Source of the DNA: Arcticibacter sp045629565
Lineage (GTDB): Bacteria; Bacteroidota; Bacteroidia; Sphingobacteriales; Sphingobacteriaceae
NCBI RefSeq assembly: GCF_045629565.1
Contig: NZ_JAZQRL010000100.1
Span: 1 to 64,000, forward strand
DNA: 64,000 nucleotides
Direction of reading: 5' to 3'
Shown here: one piece after another, positions 41,970 to 51,350 of the stretch
Position numbering within the stretch: position 1 is the stretch's first letter
Layout of the letters: the number at the start of each line of letters is the position of its first letter
Notes under the pieces: generated by a model
The model's database searches: none
Told to the model about the DNA's origin: nothing
Seen by the model: the letters and a program-made list of their open reading frames with translations, nothing else
Program-made: the position numbers and the translations under genes

Positions 41970-43571
41970 ATGAAACATAGCATGAAGACGAAATTAACTC
42001 TATCCCTGCTCCGGCTACTGGTGATTGCCGGAGTGTTGAGTTCATGTAACAAGTTTGACGACACGAATATAGATCCTTCCCGGTCCAGCGATCTAGACCC
42101 CGCGCTACAGCTTACCAACGTCCAGCTCCGCTTTTCCGGCGACCTGGAGGTAAATGAAAAGTTAGGTCTGGTTTTCACCATGCCCCTGGTACAGCAGATT
42201 GGAGGAATCTGGCTCAACAGGAACGGACAGTTCTATGTTTACGACAGGAACTACCTTTCTTCCCTATGGAATAATACCTATAATAATGACGTAGTGAATA
42301 TTGTAGATGCCGTAAACCGCACCAGCGGTGATCCTGCCAAATCAAACATGAACGCCGTTTGCAGAATCATGAAGGTATACGAATTCGCGAGGCTTACCGA
42401 TGTGTATGGCGATATCCCCTATAAAGAAGCAGGAAAGGCCTATTCGGAAGGCGTCATCAGGCCAGCGTTCGACAAACAGGAAGATATTTACAACGATTTC
42501 TTCAAGGAACTGACAGAGGCCTCAGCCCAGCTCGATGCATCGAAAGATGCCGTTACCGGCGACCTGTTCTATCGCGGGAATGTGGAAGCATGGAAGAAAT
42601 TCGCCAATTCACTCCGCCTGCGCTATGCCATGCGTCTGGTAAAGGTCAATCCTGAGAAAGCACGTCAGGAGGCCGAAGCGGCCGTTCAGGCAGGAGTATT
42701 TACCTCCAATGCCGATCTATGCAAGATGGACCATCTGAATATACAAAATACGTATGTCGACGTCCGTGGTAACGCTGTATCCGCTGCTTTCTGCCAGTCG
42801 GAGGTTATTCCACGTGTTCAGAATACCTTTATTGAGCAGCTCCGCACTACAAATGATCCACGTCTGTCAAGACTCGTCAAGTATTACATAGACATCGTTA
42901 ACAGGCCCTTCGATCGCATCGACATCACCGGGCCTGTGGTGGCTCAGATCGGATACAACGGTGTTCCGTCAAACGAATATATATGGGATGGTTGGCTGAA
43001 CCCCATTAGCATTGAAGTTCCCGGAAGAGGAACCATGCAGGCCGTGAATAACGACCAGAAAGCGCAGCTCGCCAACTTTATGATCCGGAACAACGCACCT
43101 TTTCTACACCTCACCTATGCTGAAGTTGAATTTCTATTGGCCGAAATGGCCGTGCGATGGGGCATAAGCAACGGAGGGACAGCAGCAGAACACTATGCGA
43201 AAGGTGTTCAGGCGGCCATGGCCCAGCTCAGTCTCTTTCCTGATGGACCCGTGATCCCCGACACGGAGGTGCAAGACTTCATCCGGGCAAACGGACTCCT
43301 TGCGGGCAGAGAGATTGAAATTATTAATCAGCAGCTGTGGATTGCCCTTTTATTGAACGGTCCTGAAGCTTATGCCAACTGGAGGAGGACCGGCTTTCCG
43401 CGCCTGACGCCCTCCCCAAATTACGATTCGTCTATCCAGACCATTCCTCGCCGGTTTGAATATCCGCTGCTCGAGCTGGAACAAAATGCAAGCAACGCAG
43501 CGGTAGCAGTTCAAGCCCTGGGGCCCGGAGGTAATACCTGGACTAACCGTGTATGGTGGGACAAACCCTGA
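41970..43571 (+). CDS. SusD/RagB-family outer-membrane lipoprotein
   Basis: A 533-residue surface glycan-binding lipoprotein that forms the lid of SusC. The lipobox is VLSSC at the end of the signal peptide (residues 22-26), followed by KFDDTNIDPSRSSD. The fold belongs to the SusD-like_2 type (AlkP-dominated TPR helices): SGDPAKSNMNAVCRIMKVYEF, LTDVYGDIPYKEAG, WKKFANSLRLRYAMRL, FLLAEMAVRW. It starts 9 nt after susC. The start could also be the ATG at 41982. Confidence 0.95.
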   Translation: MKHSMKTKLTLSLLRLLVIAGVLSSCNKFDDTNIDPSRSSDLDPALQLTNVQLRFSGDLEVNEKLGLVFTMPLVQQIGGIWLNRNGQFYVYDRNYLSSLWNNTYNNDVVNIVDAVNRTSGDPAKSNMNAVCRIMKVYEFARLTDVYGDIPYKEAGKAYSEGVIRPAFDKQEDIYNDFFKELTEASAQLDASKDAVTGDLFYRGNVEAWKKFANSLRLRYAMRLVKVNPEKARQEAEAAVQAGVFTSNADLCKMDHLNIQNTYVDVRGNAVSAAFCQSEVIPRVQNTFIEQLRTTNDPRLSRLVKYYIDIVNRPFDRIDITGPVVAQIGYNGVPSNEYIWDGWLNPISIEVPGRGTMQAVNNDQKAQLANFMIRNNAPFLHLTYAEVEFLLAEMAVRWGISNGGTAAEHYAKGVQAAMAQLSLFPDGPVIPDTEVQDFIRANGLLAGREIEIINQQLWIALLLNGPEAYANWRRTGFPRLTPSPNYDSSIQTIPRRFEYPLLELEQNASNAAVAVQALGPGGNTWTNRVWWDKP

Positions 43572-43589
43572 TCTTAACCAAAAAGAAAG

Positions 43590-44588
43590 ATGAAACAGAT
43601 CACAATATTATTCCTGTTCAGCCTGCTGGTTACGATGATGGCAGGCTGCGAAAAATCGAAGGCTGAAGAAGGGTTGGGGCAAGAAAAACCTGCGGATGCA
43701 CCCAGGCCGTTTGTAGTCGGCTATCTATTTAGCAGTACCGATGATCTGGGCGCAGCATTCGCGGGCTTAGATCTCAAGCGCATCACGCACCTCAATATCG
43801 CCTTCCTCAATCCGGCAGAAAATGGCCGTTACACAACGGTGAACGGGCTTCCTCAAATCGTAAAGCAAGCCAGGGACCAGCAGGTGAAAGTACTGTTCTC
43901 CATAGGCGGGGGAATGCCGCCACCATACCTGAAAGACCTGCTCAAGCCAGATAAACAAGCGGCCCTGATCAATGAACTGGTGAAATTTACCGTCGACAAT
44001 AACTTCGATGGCATCGATGTCGATATTGAAAACGAGTTCATAGACGAGAACTACGAACCCTTCGTACTGGGTTTATCCAAAGCCCTGAAACCTCATAAAA
44101 AGTTGATAACCTCAGCGCTGTCTGCCTGGACAGGAAAAGCCGTATCCGACAAGGCACTGGCGGTATACGACATTATCCATATCATGTCATACGACCAAAC
44201 CGGTCCATGGAACAAAGAGAGGCCCGGTCCGCATTCCACGTTCGAAGCAGCTCAGGCAGACCTTGATTACTGGATTGACACCCGCAAAGTGCCGGCGTCC
44301 AAAGTCACGCTGGGACTACCTTTCTACGGCTATGGCTTTGGCCCGTCTATACCCGAGAGTTTATCGTTTGGAGACATTGTCAGGCAGTGGCCTGGCGCTG
44401 AGCTTAAAGATCAGGTGGATGTGCCCGGACAAGGAACGGTCTATTACAATGGACTGCCCACCATCAGCAAAAAGGTGGAACTTGCACGATCCAGGAGAGC
44501 AGCCGGAGTGATGATATGGCAGCTGCGCGGCGACGCTCCCGGTGCGCAATCCCTGCTCAAGGCGATCAACGAAGTTTTATACGATTAA
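43590..44588 (+). CDS. GH18 glycosidase, surface lipoprotein (catalytically intact)
   Basis: A 332-residue lipoprotein with the signal MKQITILFLFSLLVTMMAGC, with Cys20 as lipid site and a charged sequence after it (EKSKAEE) that may direct it to the cell surface. The GH18 TIM barrel has KVLFSIGGGMPPPYL and the catalytic motif DGIDVDIE (D140-x-x-D143-x-D145-x-E147), which matches DxxDxDxE. MSYDQTGPW is typical of chitinase-type GH18. It should cleave beta-1,4-linked GlcNAc chains, either chitin or an N-glycan core. Its position between susD and a second GH18 protein supports a role as endo-enzyme of the locus. Confidence 0.92.
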   Translation: MKQITILFLFSLLVTMMAGCEKSKAEEGLGQEKPADAPRPFVVGYLFSSTDDLGAAFAGLDLKRITHLNIAFLNPAENGRYTTVNGLPQIVKQARDQQVKVLFSIGGGMPPPYLKDLLKPDKQAALINELVKFTVDNNFDGIDVDIENEFIDENYEPFVLGLSKALKPHKKLITSALSAWTGKAVSDKALAVYDIIHIMSYDQTGPWNKERPGPHSTFEAAQADLDYWIDTRKVPASKVTLGLPFYGYGFGPSIPESLSFGDIVRQWPGAELKDQVDVPGQGTVYYNGLPTISKKVELARSRRAAGVMIWQLRGDAPGAQSLLKAINEVLYD

Positions 44589-44609
44589 TTATTGTTAATC
44601 CATTTCAAT

Positions 44610-45947
44610 ATGAAGAAGCTTACTTATTTTCTGTTATTTATATCTTACTTGCTGGCTTCCTGTGCTAAGGAAGATGAGCCTGATACCTCCAATTATTTCC
44701 CGCGGATCTTTGACGGAGGACTTGTTTTTCAATCGCCTTCGCGAATCATTCAGGAGGGCGAATCAGCGGTGTACACCGGGCTGCTTTTTTCACCGAAACC
44801 TCTCGAAAAGACCAGGATCAGCTGGAAGGTAAATGGACAGGAGGTCTCCACAGACACCGCCTTTACATTTGCTCCGCAGGAAGGAGGAGAATTTGAAATC
44901 AGACTGGAAGCCAGCTACAACGGTCAGACCGCAACACGCATCTCGAAAGTCCTGGTCAGTCCCGCGAGCTACACGCCAAAGCCTTCGGCACGCGTCATTC
45001 TGTCCTATCTGTCGGAGAATGCCACATCAGCAGGCATCGGCTGGGAAGATGTAACTCATATTGCCTTTAATGGAGCAAGAGTATTACCGGGCGGCAGTGT
45101 GGATTTTTCGAAGTCTAACCAGAACCAGAATCTAGATGAACTCGTCGCAAGGGGACATATCAACGGGGTTCCTGTGTTACTTGGAGTCAGCGGCAGGCTT
45201 TCGGGAGTTGACGGCTGGTCGCTATATAACAGTAACGACTTCGGATCATCGATCAGTGATCCCGCTTTAAGAGCCTCCCTTGTTCAAACGCTTGCAAGCT
45301 ATGTACAGGACCATCGTCTGGACGGAATCGATATCATGATGACCGACCTGGGGAATGACGATTATACCATCGCGGCAGGCAATGCAGCGGCTGTAGGACC
45401 GTTCCTGAATGCCCTGAAAGCCGCTCTGCCACAAGGTGCGATCGTCACAGTTACCGCTACCACCAATTATATGCATTGGGAATATACGGATCTTTCGGCC
45501 GCCGATTGGATCCATGTACATGCATTTGAAAACGGCGTGACGGTCGGTCCCGGTGCTAAACCTGGGCAGCCTTCTCCGTTTGAATTCATGACGGCAGGAG
45601 GAGCTACCTGGGTAGGCAAAGGCGTCCCTGCCAGCAAACTTGTCCTCGGCATTCCCGCCTTTGGCCTCCGGTACAACGAACTGGATGCAAACGGAAATAA
45701 CGCCAGTTGGGGATCATACGATTATATGCCCTTTTCGGCAATTGTTGCCGCAGATGCCACCGCTGCCGGAAAAGACTCCACCATGTCTATTGCCAGGGGA
45801 GTTTATTATAATGGCAAACCATTGGTGACGCAGAAAGCAAGCTATATCAGAGATCGGGGCTTCCGTGGCGCATATCTATGGGCTGGCGACTACGATGCGC
45901 CAGACGGAAACTCGCTGATAAAAGTATTGTCAGGCATATTGAAATAA
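44610..45947 (+). CDS. GH18-fold lipoprotein without catalytic residues, Ig-like N-terminal domain
   Basis: A 445-residue lipoprotein (signal MKKLTYFLLFISYLLASC; lipid site Cys18 followed by AKEDEPD). Residues about 30-120 look like an Ig/PKD-like domain (ISWKVNGQEVSTDTAFTF, GGEFEIRLEAS). The GH18 barrel follows from about residue 130. The motif region reads DGIDIMMTD: D238 and D241 are kept but the third Asp (M243) and the catalytic Glu (T245) are lost. The protein is therefore expected to bind rather than cut glycan and to act as a surface glycan-binding protein beside the active enzyme. The ATG at 44610 is preferred over 44592, since it starts the signal peptide. Confidence 0.87.
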   Translation: MKKLTYFLLFISYLLASCAKEDEPDTSNYFPRIFDGGLVFQSPSRIIQEGESAVYTGLLFSPKPLEKTRISWKVNGQEVSTDTAFTFAPQEGGEFEIRLEASYNGQTATRISKVLVSPASYTPKPSARVILSYLSENATSAGIGWEDVTHIAFNGARVLPGGSVDFSKSNQNQNLDELVARGHINGVPVLLGVSGRLSGVDGWSLYNSNDFGSSISDPALRASLVQTLASYVQDHRLDGIDIMMTDLGNDDYTIAAGNAAAVGPFLNALKAALPQGAIVTVTATTNYMHWEYTDLSAADWIHVHAFENGVTVGPGAKPGQPSPFEFMTAGGATWVGKGVPASKLVLGIPAFGLRYNELDANGNNASWGSYDYMPFSAIVAADATAAGKDSTMSIARGVYYNGKPLVTQKASYIRDRGFRGAYLWAGDYDAPDGNSLIKVLSGILK

Positions 45948-45959
45948 ACGACCAGTACT

Positions 45960-47132
45960 GTGAAATCACCACGCTCCGTCGCCATTGATGCCTTTAGAGC
46001 ACTGATCATGCTCCTGATGATCTTTGTAAATGACCTCTGGACACTCCACAACATCCCCGGCTGGCTCGAACATGTGCCAGCCAATGTGGATGGCATGGGT
46101 CTGGCAGATATTGTGTTCCCCTCCTTCTTGTTCATCGTAGGACTGTCGATACCATTTGCCGTAGAAAGCCGTCGCCGCAGAAACGATACAGTGCCCGTGA
46201 TATTCATTCATGTGCTCTCGCGCACCGTTGCCCTACTGGTTATGGGGATATTTATGGTGAATGCCGAAATGTACGGAAAGGCAGCGATGTTGCCCAGAAA
46301 TATCTGGATGATCCTGCTCATTCTTGCTTTCTTCCTGGTCTGGACGGCCTACAAAAATCCCGGCGCCACCAGCGTCAAGATCAAAAAGACCTGTGGTTTG
46401 CTGTTGCTGGTTGTTCTCGCTTTTCTCTACGGCAATGAAAATGCTTCCGGTTTCAGCGCCATGCGGATCTATTGGTGGGGTATTCTCGGACTGATCGGCT
46501 GGGGCTACTTCATTGCTACCAGTGTGTATCTGTTTTCGGGAGGAAAGTTCTTGGTCCAGATCATCGCCTTTCTGTTCTTCCTTGTATTCAGCGCTGCCTC
46601 TTCACTCGGCTGGCTGGGTTTCCTGGAACCTGTTCGCCCTTATTTGTGGATCTCCGGCGACGGAGCCATGCCTGCTTTGTGCATGGCCGGCGTAATTACC
46701 GCTGTTATTTATAAGAAATATGGTGCCGGCCAGTCTATGTTCTGGATTTGGCTGGCTGTTTTCGCTCTCGTGCTGTTTGCCATCGGCTGGGCTACCCGTC
46801 CGGCCTGGGGAATTTCGAAGAACCGCGCAACGCCCTCCTGGGTATGTATATGTTCGGGCCTAAGCCTGATCTGTTTTATGCTGATCACCTGGATGACCGA
46901 TCTTCGGAAACAAACCAAATGGTACAACCTGATCAGGCCGGGGGGAACGAGTACACTCACCTGCTACCTGATCCCCTATATTCACTATGCACTGATTTCC
47001 ATGACAGCCCTGCAATTACCTTCGTTGCTGAGGGACGGAGCTTTGGGCATCCTGAAATCACTACTGTATGCACTGGCGATAATCGTATTTACCGGACTCC
47101 TGGAAAAGAAAAATATCCGCCTGAAAATTTAA
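45960..47132 (+). CDS. HGSNAT/NagX-like membrane acetyltransferase-family protein (first copy)
   Basis: A 390-residue polytopic inner-membrane protein with roughly ten transmembrane segments and little soluble sequence. The N-terminal signature is RSVAIDAFRALIMLLMIFVN, followed by LADIVFPSFLFIVGLSIPF, typical of the family that includes human HGSNAT and bacterial NagX (DUF5009). In HGSNAT an acetyl group from cytosolic acetyl-CoA is transferred across the membrane onto glucosamine; a NagX role in GlcNAc uptake has been suggested in chitin loci. The start codon is GTG at 45960-45962. It is 12 nt after the GH18-like gene and 4 nt before GH20. Transferase activity here is not shown. Confidence 0.82.
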   Translation: MKSPRSVAIDAFRALIMLLMIFVNDLWTLHNIPGWLEHVPANVDGMGLADIVFPSFLFIVGLSIPFAVESRRRRNDTVPVIFIHVLSRTVALLVMGIFMVNAEMYGKAAMLPRNIWMILLILAFFLVWTAYKNPGATSVKIKKTCGLLLLVVLAFLYGNENASGFSAMRIYWWGILGLIGWGYFIATSVYLFSGGKFLVQIIAFLFFLVFSAASSLGWLGFLEPVRPYLWISGDGAMPALCMAGVITAVIYKKYGAGQSMFWIWLAVFALVLFAIGWATRPAWGISKNRATPSWVCICSGLSLICFMLITWMTDLRKQTKWYNLIRPGGTSTLTCYLIPYIHYALISMTALQLPSLLRDGALGILKSLLYALAIIVFTGLLEKKNIRLKI

Positions 47133-47136
47133 TTGT

Positions 47137-49665
47137 ATGAAAACGAACTTAACACTGATTTTCTTGACCATCCTTACGCTAAGTGCAGGAGCGCGGGTCC
47201 ATTCTGTACAAGGAACCGACAGTATTCCCCTTACGCTGACATGGGAAGTTTTGGAAAACAACTACAACGGAACAACAGAAACCCGCTCCGTCCTGCAGAT
47301 CCGCAATACGGGCACCGAACCATTCCCATCCTCCGGCTGGACGATCTTTTTCAACGGTCCGGAGATTCGGGGAGCAGGTTCTGACAACGCAGTAGTTTCC
47401 GCCCAGCTTATCAACGGCGATTTTCTCCGGATTCTGCCACGGAGTTCCTTTCAGGCACTGGCTCCCGGTAAGTCGGTTCAAACCGACTTTTTATCAAGAG
47501 GCCTGAAGAACATCACCGACTATCCAAAAGGGTTTTACATCGTATTTGACGATCGTCCGACCAAAGCATTTCTTCCCAAACTGATAACAATATCATTATT
47601 GGATGATCCGAAACGGGAAGAGGAACTAGCCGGCCGGACGTTCAGGCAGAACGCGCTTGTTACCGATCTGCCGCTGAGTGCATTGTCACCGGTTTTTCCG
47701 ACCCCCGCAAGCTATAAAAAGAGCAACGGGTACTTCGAGTGGAAGGCTTCTTTAAGCTTGCATGCTGACGAGGCATTCCGTTCGGAAGCCGAATATCTGA
47801 AGGCAGAAATGCTCAGACTGGCAGGTGCAAAGGTCACATCGTCGAAAGACAGATCCGGGGTCAGCATCCTGATCAACAAGAAAGCCATGCCCTCGGCTGA
47901 AGCATACGAGCTTATCGTTGGTTCGAAGCAGATCACGATCAACGCCTCGTCGCCTGCCGGTGTCTTTTATGGGATCCAATCCTTAAGCATGCTGTTACCT
48001 TCAGGCCCTGCTGTAAGCGCTGGTCAAGTTAAAACTATAGCTGCAATCGAAATGAAAGATCAGCCACGCTTTGGCCACCGCGCTTTTATGATGGATATCG
48101 CCCGTAACTTCCAGCCCCCATCGCAGATCATGAAAGTGATAGACCTGATGGCCTTGTACAAGCTGAATGTATTGCATCTGCATATGAGTGAGGACGAGGG
48201 TTGGCGACTCGAAATACCCGGACTGCCCGAGCTCACCGAAGTTGGCTCCCGCAGAGCTCATCCATTCCAGCCTCACCAGGCAATTCAACCAGCCTACGGA
48301 TCCGGTCCCGACACCTCGAACCGTTTTGGAAGCGGACACCTGAGCAGGGCAGACTACATCAGCATCCTGAAATACGCAACCGCGCGGCATATCAGGGTCA
48401 TACCAGAAGTGGAGACACCCGGCCATGCAAGAGCAGCCATCAAAGCCATGGACGCCCGTTATGACCGCTTACTGAAACTAGGCGACAAAGCTGGCGCCGA
48501 AAAATACCTGCTGCGCGATGTAAATGATAAGTCGGTCTACCGTTCTGTCCAGGGCTTCAACGATAATGTCATCAATCCGTCGTTACCATCCGTATATACC
48601 TTTCTGGAAAAAGTTACAGACGAAATCATAGCTATGCATCGCGAAGCCGGCGCCCCTCTGGAAACGATCCACTTTGGTGGTGATGAGGTGCCCGGGGGAG
48701 TATGGGAGCAGTCGCCCGCCGTCAAGGCCTTGATGCAACGGGATAAGTCCCTCGCCAGTGTGGATGAACTCTGGTACTATTTCTTCAGCCGGATCAACAG
48801 CATGCTGGGTGCCAAAGGCCTCTACTTCTACGGCTGGGAAGAAACAGGCATGCATAAAGCAATGGTAGCCGGACAAAAGAAAATGGTGGTAGACCCGCGC
48901 TTTGCAGGGAAAAACTTTCGTGCAGACGTATGGAACAACCTTTCCGGAAACGAAGATCTGGCGTATAAACTGGCGAATGCTGGCTACAAAGTCGTCCTGA
49001 CCAATGTCACCAACATGTACATGGATCTGGCCTATAGCGAAAGCTACTATGAACCCGGACAATATTGGGGCGGTTATGTGGATGTAGAAAAGCTTTTCCG
49101 GTTTATTCCTTTCAACTACTATAAGAACCAGGCGGAAAATGAGCGGAACGAACCCCTTTCCAAATCACATTTCGATAAGATGGAACGACTGAGGCCGGAA
49201 AATAAAGCGAACATTGTAGGACTGCAAGCACCCCTCTGGAGCGAAATTATTACCAGTGCTGAACGAATGGAATATCTGCTTCTACCGAAGCTGCTTGGGC
49301 TTGCAGAGCGCAGCTGGGCACCTGATCCTGACTGGGCGAACGAGCAAGATATGAATAAGGCCGCTTCTATGTACAGGAAAGCCTGGTCAGCGTTCGTCAA
49401 CGTCCTTGGAAAAAGAGAGCTGCCGCGGCTGGATCATCATGCCGGTGGATTTCAGTACCGAATACCGCCGCCTGCTTATGTTAAAGACAACGGTAAACTC
49501 AAGGCGAACGTACTTTATCCAGGATTGACCATCCGCTATTCCACCGATGGCACGGAACCCACCATGCAAAGCAAGATATTCACAGGCGAGATGGATGATG
49601 TTCAGGGTATCGCCTTGCGGGTCTTCAATCAGGCAGGCAGGGGAGGGAGGACTGTAAGGCCCTGA
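47137..49665 (+). CDS. GH20 beta-N-acetylhexosaminidase
   Basis: An 842-residue exo-enzyme with a signal peptide ending near GARVHSVQG. Domain order: N-terminal carbohydrate-binding chitobiase-like domain (about 28-165), GH20b small domain (about 185-305), GH20 catalytic TIM barrel (about 310-690), and a short C-terminal chitobiase-type domain (about 770-842). The catalytic Asp-Glu pair is in HFGGDEVPGG (D516, E517). Other conserved segments are LHLHMSEDEGWRLEIPG, PEVETPGHARAAIKAM and WNNLSGN. It releases terminal GlcNAc or GalNAc from oligosaccharides produced by GH18. Periplasmic or outer-membrane location is likely. Confidence 0.94.
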   Translation: MKTNLTLIFLTILTLSAGARVHSVQGTDSIPLTLTWEVLENNYNGTTETRSVLQIRNTGTEPFPSSGWTIFFNGPEIRGAGSDNAVVSAQLINGDFLRILPRSSFQALAPGKSVQTDFLSRGLKNITDYPKGFYIVFDDRPTKAFLPKLITISLLDDPKREEELAGRTFRQNALVTDLPLSALSPVFPTPASYKKSNGYFEWKASLSLHADEAFRSEAEYLKAEMLRLAGAKVTSSKDRSGVSILINKKAMPSAEAYELIVGSKQITINASSPAGVFYGIQSLSMLLPSGPAVSAGQVKTIAAIEMKDQPRFGHRAFMMDIARNFQPPSQIMKVIDLMALYKLNVLHLHMSEDEGWRLEIPGLPELTEVGSRRAHPFQPHQAIQPAYGSGPDTSNRFGSGHLSRADYISILKYATARHIRVIPEVETPGHARAAIKAMDARYDRLLKLGDKAGAEKYLLRDVNDKSVYRSVQGFNDNVINPSLPSVYTFLEKVTDEIIAMHREAGAPLETIHFGGDEVPGGVWEQSPAVKALMQRDKSLASVDELWYYFFSRINSMLGAKGLYFYGWEETGMHKAMVAGQKKMVVDPRFAGKNFRADVWNNLSGNEDLAYKLANAGYKVVLTNVTNMYMDLAYSESYYEPGQYWGGYVDVEKLFRFIPFNYYKNQAENERNEPLSKSHFDKMERLRPENKANIVGLQAPLWSEIITSAERMEYLLLPKLLGLAERSWAPDPDWANEQDMNKAASMYRKAWSAFVNVLGKRELPRLDHHAGGFQYRIPPPAYVKDNGKLKANVLYPGLTIRYSTDGTEPTMQSKIFTGEMDDVQGIALRVFNQAGRGGRTVRP

Positions 49666-49743
49666 TAATCATTAGCTATGAGGCATCCTGACGCTGGTAT
49701 CAATGCATCTTCAGGACTACCGCTAACCACTATGAATGCTAAA

Positions 49744-50877
49744 ATGAATTATACTAAACCTGCTCCCGTCAGGTATCTCTCGCTGGATGTGCTAAGAGGC
49801 CTGACGGTTTGCCTCATGATTGTTGTAAACACCCCGGGAGACTGGGGTAATATATATTCCCCTTTCAGACATGCAGAATGGCATGGATTTACATTAACGG
49901 ACCTGGTCTTTCCAACCTTTCTCTTCGCTGTTGGAAACTCCATGAGTTTCAGTATGCGGAAATTGGCTTCTCTTCCTCCATCTGCTTTTATCGGGAAAGT
50001 TTTTAAAAGAGCGCTCATCATATTCGCGATCGGATATTTCCTAAACGGCTTCTCATTTTACAAGATGGAGAACGGCGAATTCCATCTGATCGATTTCAGC
50101 GGTATCAGGATTATGGGAGTGTTGCAGCGTATCGCCATATGTTATATCCTGGCATCCCTGATGATCTATTATTTCAGGAAGAGAACAGTGCTGATCATCA
50201 GCTGTGTTATGCTCATGGCGTATTGGGCGGTGCTGTATTATTTTGGAGATCCCGGCATTCCTTACAGTCTGCAGGGAAACGCTGTTCGTAAACTGGATCT
50301 TCACCTTTTCGGTTCAAAGCTATTGTATCAAGGCTTTGGTGTTCCGTTTGATCCGGAAGGTTTATTAAGTAATCTTCCCGCCATGGCTAATGTCACTGCC
50401 GGCTATCTTGTAGCTACTTACATACGTGAAAGTCAGCAGGTCAAAAGCAGCTTACTGAAGACGACATTGCTGGGCTTGGGAATGGTCGCGGCTGCCCAGC
50501 TATGGAACCTGTATCTTCCTGTCAACAAACCACTATGGACCAGTTCTTACACGGTATACGCGATTGGTTTAGACCTGATTATTTTAAGTGCCCTGGTTTA
50601 TGTTATTGAAATATGTTCGATCAGACGCTGGACGTACTTCTTTGAAGTTTTTGGAAAGAATCCTTTGTTCCTTTATGCCTTGTCAGGAACGCTCATCACG
50701 ATTCTTTATGCCATCCCTACAGCACAGTCCACCGTGGCGCAAGAGATCTATGCCAAACTGTATATCAGCTGGATGGCGGACAGGAACGCCTCGCTGTTAT
50801 TTGCGATCTCCTACATGCTGGTTTTATGGTGTATCGGTTATGTATTAGACCGTAAAAGGATTTACCTGAGGGTTTAG
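49744..50877 (+). CDS. HGSNAT/NagX-like membrane protein (second copy)
   Basis: A 377-residue polytopic membrane protein of the same family as 45960-47132. It has YLSLDVLRGLTVCLMIVVN, FTLTDLVFPTFLFAVGNSM and MGVLQRIAICYILA, which match the HGSNAT/NagX pattern better than the first copy. The ATG at 49744 is preferred over 49678, because it starts just before the family motif; the longer start adds 22 residues of unknown nature. The two copies flank the GH20 gene, suggesting work on its product. Confidence 0.83.
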   Translation: MNYTKPAPVRYLSLDVLRGLTVCLMIVVNTPGDWGNIYSPFRHAEWHGFTLTDLVFPTFLFAVGNSMSFSMRKLASLPPSAFIGKVFKRALIIFAIGYFLNGFSFYKMENGEFHLIDFSGIRIMGVLQRIAICYILASLMIYYFRKRTVLIISCVMLMAYWAVLYYFGDPGIPYSLQGNAVRKLDLHLFGSKLLYQGFGVPFDPEGLLSNLPAMANVTAGYLVATYIRESQQVKSSLLKTTLLGLGMVAAAQLWNLYLPVNKPLWTSSYTVYAIGLDLIILSALVYVIEICSIRRWTYFFEVFGKNPLFLYALSGTLITILYAIPTAQSTVAQEIYAKLYISWMADRNASLLFAISYMLVLWCIGYVLDRKRIYLRV

Positions 50878-50892
50878 ACCTGGCAAGATTGC

Positions 50893-50900
50893 TATATTTG
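50893..50900 (+). promoter_or_regulatory. -7 box immediately before the rhodanese gene
   Basis: TATATTTG matches TAnnTTTG and ends 3 nt before the ATG at 50904. It separates the rhodanese gene from the polysaccharide utilisation locus and suggests a leaderless transcript. Confidence 0.5.
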
Positions 50901-50903
50901 TGC

Positions 50904-51284
50904 ATGAAAGTTTTCGTTAGCCTACTGTTTACTATACTTCTTACAACTAAAACCTTCGCTCAGCAGCAAGATGTCGTGACCGTCAGGGATTTCCGGAAAG
51001 GAATCAAAAAAGAACATCCGATTATTCTCGACGTAAGAAGTCCCGAGGAATACGCTGAAGGACATATAAAGAACGCGCTGAATCTCAATTGGCAGAATCC
51101 GGATGAATTTGCGACGCTGGCAGCCCGAATGCAAAAGTCGAAGCCGGTGTATATATACTGCCGTTCGGGAGTGAGAAGCGCAAAGGCTGCAGAATGGCTT
51201 CGCAGCAATGGCTTTACACATATTGTCGGACTCGATGGGGGTATAAAAGCCTGGTTGGACGCAGACAAACGCGTTGTAAAGTAA
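50904..51284 (+). CDS. Periplasmic rhodanese-like protein
   Basis: A 126-residue protein with a signal peptide (MKVFVSLLFTILLTTKTFAQ). The single rhodanese domain has HPIILDVRSPEEYAEGHI, with the catalytic Cys in VYIYCRSGVRSAKAAE and HIVGLDGGIKAWL at the end. It may transfer sulfur or bind persulfides in the periplasm. The ATG at 50904 is preferred over 50889, since the -7 box overlaps the upstream start. It is monocistronic and convergent with the ABC-F gene. Confidence 0.88.
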   Translation: MKVFVSLLFTILLTTKTFAQQQDVVTVRDFRKGIKKEHPIILDVRSPEEYAEGHIKNALNLNWQNPDEFATLAARMQKSKPVYIYCRSGVRSAKAAEWLRSNGFTHIVGLDGGIKAWLDADKRVVK

Positions 51285-51295
51285 ACCATATGAAG

Positions 51296-51321
51296 CGGGG
51301 CTGCCTGATAATGGCAACCCG
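51296..51321. terminator. Hairpin between convergent rhodanese and ABC-F genes
   Basis: CGGG (51296-51299) and CCCG (51318-51321), then TGCC (51302-51305) and GGCA (51113 offset: 51313-51316), form a stem with a small internal loop and a 7-nt terminal loop. There is no clear U-run nearby. It lies between two convergent genes and probably ends one or both transcripts. Confidence 0.4.
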
Positions 51322-51350
51322 TGCAAACAAGAGATCATCTACATTTTTTA

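Noticed and set aside
43590..45947. Both GH18 proteins as active chitinases
   Set aside because: The second lacks the catalytic Glu and one Asp of DxxDxDxE, so hydrolysis is not expected.
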